Source of the DNA: Bacillota bacterium
GTDB lineage: Bacteria > Bacillota > Clostridia > Tissierellales > Sedimentibacteraceae
Length of the DNA stretch: 19,612 nucleotides
Direction of reading: 5' to 3'
NCBI GenBank assembly: GCA_023425285.1
Contig: JAFACY010000073.1
Coordinates: forward strand, 1 to 19,612
Every line of letters starts with the position of its first letter. The first letter of the stretch is position 1. Positions 13,884-19,612 of this stretch are shown here, one piece after another. The notes below the pieces were generated by a model. That model did no database searches. It worked only from the letters and a program-made list of their open reading frames with translations, and was not told where the DNA came from. The position numbers and the translations under genes were made by a program.

Positions 13884-13909
13884 ATCGTTATAGTTTTAAA
13901 AATACAACG
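13884..13909. promoter_or_regulatory. Candidate ModE operator
   Basis: ATCGTTATA (13884-13892) matches the left arm of the E. coli ModE site. The arms CGTTATA (13886-13892) and TACAACG (13903-13909) are inverse at 6 of 7 positions and are separated by 10 bases, the same spacing as in the known ModE palindrome. It lies just before the modA ribosome binding site. A ModE-like gene is encoded at the end of the same cluster. Confidence 0.65.
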
Positions 13910-13922
13910 CAAGGGGTGTAAA

Positions 13923-14681
13923 ATGAAAAAAATTATTATTTTTGCATTGGTTACAATGCTGATTGGTGTTACGGGATGCAGCAAGCCAAAGGAAGAAACA
14001 ATTATGCTGGCGGCGGCTGCGAGCCTGAAAAATTGCATGGAAAATGATCTAATACCCATGTTCAGGCAAAAGAATTCCAATATAACAATTAATGCTACAT
14101 ACGACAGCTCAGGTAAGCTGCAAACACAAATCGAAGAGGGTGCAGATGTTGACGTATTTATGTCTGCTGCCGAAAAACAAATGAATGCATTGAATGAAAA
14201 AGGATTAATCGCAGAGAATTCAGTGGTTCCTTTATTGGAAAATGAGCTTGTATTGATAGTACCTAAAGGAAATGAAAAGGGCATAAAGGATTTTGGCGAT
14301 ATGACAAATGTTGAAGTTGTTGCCGTAGGTGATCCCGAGAGTGTTCCCGCTGGACAATATGCAAAAGAATTATTGGGAAATTTAGGCTTGTGGGATGAGG
14401 TATCAACAAAAGCAAGCCTGGGAACCAATGTTACAGAAGTTTTGAACTGGGTTGCGGCAGGAAGCGCTGATGCAGGTATAGTATATGCAACGGATGCAAG
14501 CTCCAATGATAATGTTGAGGTTGTTTTGTCAGCTCCTGAAGGAAAGGTATCAAAGGTAATTTATCCTGTTGGTATTATAAAGGCATCGACAAAGATGGAA
14601 TCGGCAAAGGCATTTGTTGAATTTTTACAAAGTGACGAAGCAAAGACTGTATTTGAAAAATACGGCTTCAAGGTAAATTAA
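13923..14681 (+). CDS. modA: Molybdate ABC transporter substrate-binding lipoprotein
   Basis: ModA captures molybdate (and usually tungstate) outside the cell and delivers it to ModBC. The first 19 residues, MKKIIIFALVTMLIGVTGC, are a lipoprotein signal with the lipobox cysteine at 19, as expected in a Gram-positive. The oxyanion-binding motifs are present: AAASLKN near the mature start, YDSSGKLQTQIEEGADVDVF as YDSSGKLQTQI and GADVDVFMSA, then VGDPESVPAGQYAKE. The TNVTEVLNWVAAGSADAGIVY motif is also present, containing the family's VxxGxADAGIVY. Length is 252 residues, normal. AAGGGGTG lies 6 bases before the ATG. The gene opens the modABC operon; modB begins 9 bases after its stop. Confidence 0.95.
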   Translation: MKKIIIFALVTMLIGVTGCSKPKEETIMLAAAASLKNCMENDLIPMFRQKNSNITINATYDSSGKLQTQIEEGADVDVFMSAAEKQMNALNEKGLIAENSVVPLLENELVLIVPKGNEKGIKDFGDMTNVEVVAVGDPESVPAGQYAKELLGNLGLWDEVSTKASLGTNVTEVLNWVAAGSADAGIVYATDASSNDNVEVVLSAPEGKVSKVIYPVGIIKASTKMESAKAFVEFLQSDEAKTVFEKYGFKVN

Positions 14682-14690
14682 AGGACAATT

Positions 14691-15371
14691 ATGAGTTTAT
14701 CTCCGATAATTATTTCAATAAAAACAGCTTCACTGTCCATTGTTGTGACATTTTTTCTTGGTATTTTCATTGCGCGTGCAATTGATAATATGAAGTACGG
14801 AAAACTAAAAATTATAATTGACGGGATTCTTACACTGCCCTTGGTTCTGCCTCCGACAGTTGTTGGATTTTTTCTTCTGTTTATTTTTGGTGTGAAAAGA
14901 CCGGTGGGAATGTTCTTGTTGGAATTCTTCAGCGTTAAAATAGTATTTTCATGGCTTTCCACAGTTATAGCTGCTGTTGTTGTTTCTTTTCCTCTGATGT
15001 ATCGTTCCGCACGGGGAGCCTTTGAGCAGGTCGATAAGGATCTGATACTGGCGGGAAGAACCCTCGGTATGTCAGAAAGGAAAATATTCCGGAGAATTAT
15101 TATGCCGAATGCTTTGCCGGGTGTGGCATCCGGCGGCATTCTGGCATTTGCGAGAGGTCTCGGCGAATTTGGAGCAACTGCAATGATTGCGGGAAATATC
15201 GCAGATAAAACAAGGACACTTCCTCTTGCCATATATGCTGAAGTTGCCTCCGGCAATATGGATGGAGCTTATTCATACGTACTGGTGGTGGTCATTGTAT
15301 CGTTTGTGGTTTTATCACTGATGAATTACTTTACCATGAAGCAAAACAAATATTCAAACAAAGGTGTATAG
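14691..15371 (+). CDS. modB: Molybdate ABC transporter permease
   Basis: ModB is the membrane channel subunit of the molybdate importer. The 226 residues contain about five to six membrane spans, starting with ASLSIVVTFFLGIFIARAI. The family motif LPLVLPPTVVGFFLL is clear. The cytoplasmic EAA-type loop that docks on ModC is DLILAGRTLGMSERKIFRRI followed by PNALPGV. GLGEFGATAMIAGNI in the last third is also typical of ModB. AAGGAC precedes the ATG. The stop TAG abuts the modC ATG with no gap. Confidence 0.95.
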   Translation: MSLSPIIISIKTASLSIVVTFFLGIFIARAIDNMKYGKLKIIIDGILTLPLVLPPTVVGFFLLFIFGVKRPVGMFLLEFFSVKIVFSWLSTVIAAVVVSFPLMYRSARGAFEQVDKDLILAGRTLGMSERKIFRRIIMPNALPGVASGGILAFARGLGEFGATAMIAGNIADKTRTLPLAIYAEVASGNMDGAYSYVLVVVIVSFVVLSLMNYFTMKQNKYSNKGV

Positions 15372-16421
15372 ATGAGTTTATCGGTAGAAATAAAGAAAAA
15401 ATTCAAGGATTTCAGCCTTGATGTGAATTTTGAAAACAACACTGACTACTTCGGTATTTTAGGTCCATCGGGCAGCGGGAAAAGTATGACGTTAAAATGC
15501 ATAGCCGGTCTGGAAACCCCCGATGAGGGTCGTATTGTATTTAACGACAGAGTGTTATTTGATTCGAAGAAAAATATTAATGTAAAGCCACAGGACAGAA
15601 AAATAGGGTATATGTTTCAAAGCTATGCGCTGTTTCCCAATATGACCGCCGAACGAAATATAAGCTGCGGCTTAAAATGCTCCAAGGAAGAGAAAAAAAT
15701 AAAGACGAGACAGATGATTGAGCTGTTCCGCCTTGACGGCTTAGAAAAAAAATATCCGTCTCAGTTATCCGGAGGGCAGCAGCAGAGAGTTGCCTTGGCA
15801 CGTATATTTGCTTACGACCCTGAGGCATTGCTGCTTGACGAGCCTTTTTCGGCATTGGATTCACACCTGAAGGAGGAGCTTCAGGCGGAGGTTTTTGAAT
15901 TTTTAAGTCTATACAAGGGTCAGGTGCTGATGGTTACCCATCAAAGAGATGAGGTTTATAAATACTGCAAAAATCTCGCGATTTTAAATAAAGGGAAATT
16001 AGTCATACACGGAGACACCAAGGACATATTCAGTGAACCAAAATCGGTTGAAGCAGCTAAGATAATCGGATGCAGCAATATTTCACCGTGCCGTATTGTT
16101 TCGCCGGGCAAAATTTATGTTGATGATTGGGATATGGTGCTACAAACAGAAAAAAAGATACCTGAAAATGTAACACACGTAGGTATCAGAGCAAACAGCT
16201 TTAAAATTATGGACAATAATGATGAACCAAACACTATGGACTTCAAGATTATAAATATAACCGAAGAACAGTTTGAATACAGCATAAGCATTAAAAATAA
16301 CCTTTCAGAAAACAGCAAAAAATTAATTTGCAAGGTAAAAAAGAACGAGCTGAAAGTTAAGACAATTCATAACAGCATTTTCCTGCAAGTTCCCGAGGAA
16401 GCAATATTAATGCTGGACTGA
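15372..16421 (+). CDS. modC: Molybdate ABC transporter ATP-binding protein
   Basis: ModC hydrolyses ATP on the inner face of the membrane to drive molybdate import. The nucleotide-binding domain occupies about residues 1-235. It has Walker A GPSGSGKS (31-38), Q-loop FQSYALFPNMT, signature LSGGQQQR (132-139), Walker B LLLDEPFSALD and the switch histidine in MVTHQRDEV. The remaining 110 residues are a regulatory C-terminal region in the position of the Mop/TOBE domain. It is weakly conserved (VTHVGIRANSFKIM is the clearest part), so molybdate sensing there is uncertain. It overlaps no gene: the start abuts modB, with AAAGGTG as ribosome binding site, and the stop lies 3 bases from the end of the convergent ModE-like gene. 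No terminator fits in that gap. Confidence 0.94.
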   Translation: MSLSVEIKKKFKDFSLDVNFENNTDYFGILGPSGSGKSMTLKCIAGLETPDEGRIVFNDRVLFDSKKNINVKPQDRKIGYMFQSYALFPNMTAERNISCGLKCSKEEKKIKTRQMIELFRLDGLEKKYPSQLSGGQQQRVALARIFAYDPEALLLDEPFSALDSHLKEELQAEVFEFLSLYKGQVLMVTHQRDEVYKYCKNLAILNKGKLVIHGDTKDIFSEPKSVEAAKIIGCSNISPCRIVSPGKIYVDDWDMVLQTEKKIPENVTHVGIRANSFKIMDNNDEPNTMDFKIINITEEQFEYSISIKNNLSENSKKLICKVKKNELKVKTIHNSIFLQVPEEAILMLD

Positions 16422-16424
16422 TCA

Positions 16425-16769
16425 TTAAATATATTCATTGAAATATTCGTCAAACAGTTCAGAGGCTTTATTTTTTAACTCTTCCTCATACGCTTCATAT
16501 TTTTTTAAAAACCCAATACATTCAGGCGTTAAGCTTGAACCGCCCCCTCCGGAGCCTCCGATTTTTCTTTCCAGAACCTTGAAGCCAAGGTTTTTTTCTG
16601 CTCCCTGTATCATCCTCAATGCTTTTGTATATGACAAGTTCATTTGCTTGCAGGCAGCATTCAATGAAGCGAGCTCATTAGTTAATTTAAGCAGAGTTTC
16701 CACTCCCGGTCCGAAAAATATTTCTTCTTTTGCCAGTCGTATTTTAAGTATATAATGTAATTTATCCAT
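16425..16769 (-). CDS. Single-domain ModE-like winged-helix regulator
   Basis: This 114-residue DNA-binding protein corresponds to the N-terminal domain of ModE, the molybdate-responsive repressor. The LysR-type helix-turn-helix spans LASLNAACKQMNLSYTKALR followed by MIQGAEKNLGF. The wing is the glycine-rich GGSGGGGSSLTPE, typical of the family. The C-terminal molybdate-binding (Mop) domains of full-length ModE are absent; the protein ends in an acidic coiled tail. Molybdate sensing would therefore need another partner. The ATG at 16769 is chosen because GGAGG sits 6 bases upstream; the longer frame begins at a TTG overlapping that site. It is convergent with modC, and a ModE-type operator lies before modA, so control of modABC is the natural inference. 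Confidence 0.88.
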   Translation of the reverse strand: MDKLHYILKIRLAKEEIFFGPGVETLLKLTNELASLNAACKQMNLSYTKALRMIQGAEKNLGFKVLERKIGGSGGGGSSLTPECIGFLKKYEAYEEELKNKASELFDEYFNEYI

Positions 16770-16855
16770 AGTATCCTCCAAATATATAATACCAAAAATT
16801 TAAAAAAAATGATAGAATAATAAATACTACTTAAAATGAAAAAACAGGAGCTTTT

Positions 16856-17590
16856 ATGAATCCGTATATTTTACCGGGGAAGCCGCGATTTGTAATAATT
16901 GATTACAGGGCAAGCGATGAAATAATAAATTATTTAAAAAAATCAGATATAGTTCCAATAAAGACGGCGAAATGCTGTGAATTGCAGGAGCCGGTAGATG
17001 GACATCCTGACATGGTCATACATCCCGTAGATCATGAAAATTTTGTGGTTGCACCGAATGTATACGATTATTATATAGATGCCTTAAAGAATACAGGGAT
17101 AAATCTCATTAAAGGCGGTACGGTTCTTAAAAAAAATTATCCCGGTGATATACCATACAATGTGGCAAGGGTTGGGAAATATGCAATACATAATCTACAG
17201 TATACAGATGAGGTGCTGAAGCATTGCCTGGAAAGCTCGGGTGTTGAATTTATTCATGTACGACAGGGATATTCAAAATGCTCAACCACTGCTTTAAATG
17301 AAAACACAGCCTTGACATCAGATGTATCAATATATGAAAAGCTCAAGTTACACAATATAGACTGCCTGTATATAAATCCGGAGTTTGTTTTGTTAAAAGG
17401 ATACAATCATGGATTTATAGGCGGATGCACCGGCATGATTGATGATAAAGCATTCTTATCCACAGGAAAAATCCGAGATGAGGGTATTTTAGACACATTA
17501 AAATCATTTATTCATAATGCAGGCTGTGCATATGATGAGGCATCAGGTGAGCAGATAACGGATTTGGGTACAATTATACCAATAGTCTGA
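16856..17590 (+). CDS. DUF6873-like protein, possible GME-fold
   Basis: This 244-residue protein has no signal peptide or membrane span. It resembles, from memory, clostridial proteins named DUF6873 family GME fold protein, related to guanidino-group modifying enzymes such as dimethylargininase and agmatine deiminase. No function has been assigned to that group as far as I know. Repeated blocks with small-residue turns support a propeller-like fold: GHPDMVIHPVDHENFVV, GYSKCSTTALNENTALTSD and NHGFIGGCTGMIDDKAFLSTG. Candidate reactive residues are H54 or H58 in IHPVDHE, C142 in YSKCS and C191 in IGGCTG. I cannot confirm the catalytic triad by eye. CAGGAGC lies 5 bases before the ATG. It starts 86 bases from the divergent ModE-like gene and has no obvious operon partner. 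Confidence 0.72.
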   Translation: MNPYILPGKPRFVIIDYRASDEIINYLKKSDIVPIKTAKCCELQEPVDGHPDMVIHPVDHENFVVAPNVYDYYIDALKNTGINLIKGGTVLKKNYPGDIPYNVARVGKYAIHNLQYTDEVLKHCLESSGVEFIHVRQGYSKCSTTALNENTALTSDVSIYEKLKLHNIDCLYINPEFVLLKGYNHGFIGGCTGMIDDKAFLSTGKIRDEGILDTLKSFIHNAGCAYDEASGEQITDLGTIIPIV

Positions 17591-17645
17591 CAAAGCTGTC
17601 AAAGCATTAAAAGATTAAGGGATTGAAAGTTATAAGTGTACATTG

Positions 17646-17674
17646 TTGACGTCTATGTTTCTTAATGATATCAT
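17646..17674 (+). promoter_or_regulatory. Promoter in the gap before the MalT-like gene
   Basis: TTGACG (17646-17651) and TATCAT (17669-17674) are 17 bases apart. A transcript starting near 17681 would run about 100 bases before the hairpin terminator at 17755. It may serve a small RNA, an attenuated leader, or the downstream regulator. Confidence 0.48.
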
Positions 17675-17754
17675 ATGAAAAACTAAACTAAAGTAGTATT
17701 GTTCATTTAGTAAATATAAAATGAGGATTCATGTTATTATAAAGCGAAAATTTT

Positions 17755-17785
17755 GCACTTCTGCTTTTTTGAAGTGCTATTTTAT
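17755..17785 (+). terminator. Intrinsic terminator upstream of the MalT-like gene
   Basis: A perfect 7-bp stem GCACTTC (17755-17761) with GAAGTGC (17771-17777) closes a 9-base loop and is followed by TATTTTATTTT. It lies 165 bases past the DUF6873-like gene and 41 bases before the MalT-like start. The rest of this 235-base gap holds only the promoter above and the weak hairpin TGACA-aagc-TGTCA (17588-17601). Confidence 0.72.
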
Positions 17786-17825
17786 TTTAGATTATAAATA
17801 ATATTAAAGAGGAAAATTATAGAAG

Positions 17826-19612
17826 ATGCGCTCAGCAAAGAAAAAACATAAGTATTATTTTCCGAATAATCTGAAACGATGGCTAAATCAAATACCACAA
17901 TATTCTTTAACTGTTGTTGAGGCATCCAGCGGCTTTGGAAAAACAACTGCTGTCAGGGAATACTTGCGAAATAAGCATCCCAATGCGACTTGCAGATGGT
18001 ATACCTGTCTCGGAGAATCCTGTATTGAGGCATGGATAAAAATCTGTGAATTGTTTGACGGAATAAACAGCAAAGCAGCAGATGATATGAAGAGTCTGAA
18101 GATGCCCACAACAGACACATTTCACTATATAAGGACATATCTTAAAAAAATGAAATGTCATAATGAAACCTATTTGATCATAGACAATTATCATCTGATT
18201 GACTTTGACATACATCGGGAGTTAATCAATGTTTTTTCCATGCACGAAAATCAAAATCTTCACATGATATTTATTACACAGCGTTTAGATTTCCGCTGGC
18301 AATTGTATGTATGTAATGACAACATTAATATAATTGATGCAGCATCCTTGCTTTTTAACCGAGATGATATATCATGTTTGTTCTCCATGGAGGGTTTTAA
18401 AATAACTGACAGCGAGGCGGAAAACATTTACAAACTTACGGAAGGATGGGTGTCAGCTATAAGACTTCAATTACTTCATTACAGCGAGACAGGCTTACTT
18501 GCTGGTCCGGAAGGTATCGAGCAGTTAGTGAAAACTGCAGTCTGGGATTTGCTTCTTCCTGCAGAAAAGGACTTCTTACTGGCTGTGTCGGTTTTCGACA
18601 GCTTTACGACACTCCACTCTGCACATATGCTTGACTATGAAATTCTACCCGTAGAATTGGAGATGAAACTAAAAAATAGTGATTTTATTCGATTTTTACC
18701 AAATGAACGCCGTTTTGTTATACGCAGTGTTTTGCTGGATTTTCTGCGAAATCAATTCTACTATCATAATACAAAGGAATATCAGAACCGCATGTTACAC
18801 AAAGCGGGATATGCTTGCGCAGCAATGAGAGAATACTGTCTGGCTGCAAAGTATTTCTACCGGAACAAGGATTTTGATGCTATTCTCTCAATGCATTTTA
18901 CCTGTAAATATTTAGATGAGCAAAAAGAAGTATTTGATGATGAACTTTTTATTGCAATCGTACAGGAATGTCCGGACGAGACATTGTATAAGCACCCGTC
19001 TGCAATGATTGTCTTAGCGCAATACTCACTGTTAAAAGGAAAATATAAAATCTATGAAAAGCTGTGTCGTCTGCTCAGCATATTAATTGAAAGAAAAAAA
19101 ACATTGTCACAGGAAGAAAGGCGAAGAATAAAAGGAGAATTTGTGTTGTTGAAATCATTGGAAAACTTCAACGACCTTTCTGAAATGAGTAAAAGATATG
19201 AGATGCTAAGCAAAATCTGGGGTGATGAACCGGAAATTATTGAAAACAGCACACCATGGTTTTCTGTATTTCCGACTGCACTTGGTATGCTGTGGCGGGA
19301 ATCCGGTACATTGGATGAATTGCTCCATACCATTGATGAGATTAAGCCTGTCTATCGCACATTCAGCCGGGGACAAGATGCCGGACTTGCACATCTTATC
19401 CGTGCGGAAGCTGTGCTTGTACAAGGAGATGATAACGAAGCGGAAATTTTCTGTTATAAAGCACTTTACGAGGCACGTGCGAACAGACAGACGGGCATAT
19501 GTATTTATGCCGAGTTTTGTCTTGCACGAATTTTTATTCTCCGCGGTGAATCGGAAAATTTTTTTGCTAAACTTAAAAGCATTCAGGGATATGCGTCAGA
19601 TAACTCTGATCT
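17826..19612 (+). CDS. MalT/LAL-type LuxR family regulator, N-terminal part (cut by window end)
   Basis: The frame is open for 595 codons to the window end. The N-terminus is a STAND-type ATPase as in MalT and other large ATP-binding LuxR regulators. The P-loop is ASSGFGKTT (33-41), matching the MalT pattern APAGYGKTT. The second site is YLIIDNYHLID (D120, H123), and TEGWVSAIRLQLL is the conserved STAND segment near residue 210. The following region is all helical and resembles the TPR-like sensor repeats of MalT. The DNA-binding LuxR helix-turn-helix should lie beyond 19612, so that part is inferred, not seen. The ATG at 17826 is the first in-frame start after a stop at 17820; AAAGAGG is 13 bases away, rather far. 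Such proteins usually activate sugar or stress genes on binding an inducer. Confidence 0.85.
   Translation, partial: MRSAKKKHKYYFPNNLKRWLNQIPQYSLTVVEASSGFGKTTAVREYLRNKHPNATCRWYTCLGESCIEAWIKICELFDGINSKAADDMKSLKMPTTDTFHYIRTYLKKMKCHNETYLIIDNYHLIDFDIHRELINVFSMHENQNLHMIFITQRLDFRWQLYVCNDNINIIDAASLLFNRDDISCLFSMEGFKITDSEAENIYKLTEGWVSAIRLQLLHYSETGLLAGPEGIEQLVKTAVWDLLLPAEKDFLLAVSVFDSFTTLHSAHMLDYEILPVELEMKLKNSDFIRFLPNERRFVIRSVLLDFLRNQFYYHNTKEYQNRMLHKAGYACAAMREYCLAAKYFYRNKDFDAILSMHFTCKYLDEQKEVFDDELFIAIVQECPDETLYKHPSAMIVLAQYSLLKGKYKIYEKLCRLLSILIERKKTLSQEERRRIKGEFVLLKSLENFNDLSEMSKRYEMLSKIWGDEPEIIENSTPWFSVFPTALGMLWRESGTLDELLHTIDEIKPVYRTFSRGQDAGLAHLIRAEAVLVQGDDNEAEIFCYKALYEARANRQTGICIYAEFCLARIFILRGESENFFAKLKSIQGYASDNSD

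Noticed and set aside
13789..13922. Moco or tungsten cofactor riboswitch before modA
   Set aside because: The leader after the best promoter is about 70 bases, AT-rich and without the multi-stem structure; a ModE-type site explains the visible symmetry.
13877..14506. 209-residue minus-strand open frame across modA
   Set aside because: modA explains the region fully with signal peptide and family motifs; the antisense frame is a codon-usage by-product. The same holds for 14678-15256 opposite modB.
17888..18215. Several minus-strand open frames and a plus frame at 18446-18634
   Set aside because: They lie within the continuous 595-codon MalT-like frame, whose P-loop and second ATPase motif are clear.

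Overview
The window looks like chromosomal DNA from an AT-rich, low-GC, spore-forming Clostridia- or Tissierellia-type Firmicute. The support is an alpha/beta-type small acid-soluble spore protein, WhiA, an HPr with both His15 and Ser46, strong AGGAGG-type ribosome binding sites, a PAS/sigma-54 activator and short intrinsic terminators. The species cannot be told from the sequence. Nearly all of it is ordinary chromosome. I see no insertion sequence, prophage, CRISPR array or rRNA. The only accessory-type element is a RelB/YafQ toxin-antitoxin pair.

Layout. (1) 29-1901: a BrkB/YihY membrane protein on the minus strand faces a divergent 3-hydroxybutyryl-CoA dehydrogenase gene (hbd). The gap holds a near-consensus Rex (redox sensor) operator and a promoter for hbd, but hbd carries a -1 frameshift near its start. 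(2) 2055-7552: glutaminyl-tRNA synthetase with its own promoter, then three closely packed genes: a Methyltransf_32-like protein, a PAS/AAA+/Fis sigma-54 activator, and a THUMP-type rRNA guanine methyltransferase. The last two genes meet inside a four-copy 11-bp tandem repeat that supplies the stop codon, the ribosome binding site and the next start. (3) 7659-9364: Nudix hydrolase, whiA and HPr as one tight unit ended by a hairpin terminator. (4) 9414-10963: a cytoplasmic parvulin, tRNA-Leu(CAG) with terminator, and a GNAT acetyltransferase.

(5) 11033-11640: RelB/YafQ module on the minus strand with a fully consensus sigma-A promoter. (6) 11794-13788: a 44-residue membrane microprotein, then an SASP gene under a sequence matching the forespore sigma-G consensus, followed almost without a gap by a SAM methyltransferase and Hsp33. 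The last two may therefore be read in the developing spore. (7) 13816-16769: the molybdate transporter modABC with a strong promoter and a ModE-type operator in its leader, and a single-domain ModE-like regulator convergent to modC. (8) 16856-19612: a DUF6873-type protein, an intergenic region with a promoter and terminator pair, and the first 595 codons of a MalT/LAL-type regulator cut by the window end.

The best leads are local regulatory and structural ones: the Rex-hbd pair with an NADP-type nucleotide site, the SASP-methyltransferase-Hsp33 arrangement, the ModE circuit, the 11-bp repeat joining two genes, and the small membrane protein. I did not find a convincing, wholly new multi-gene system.
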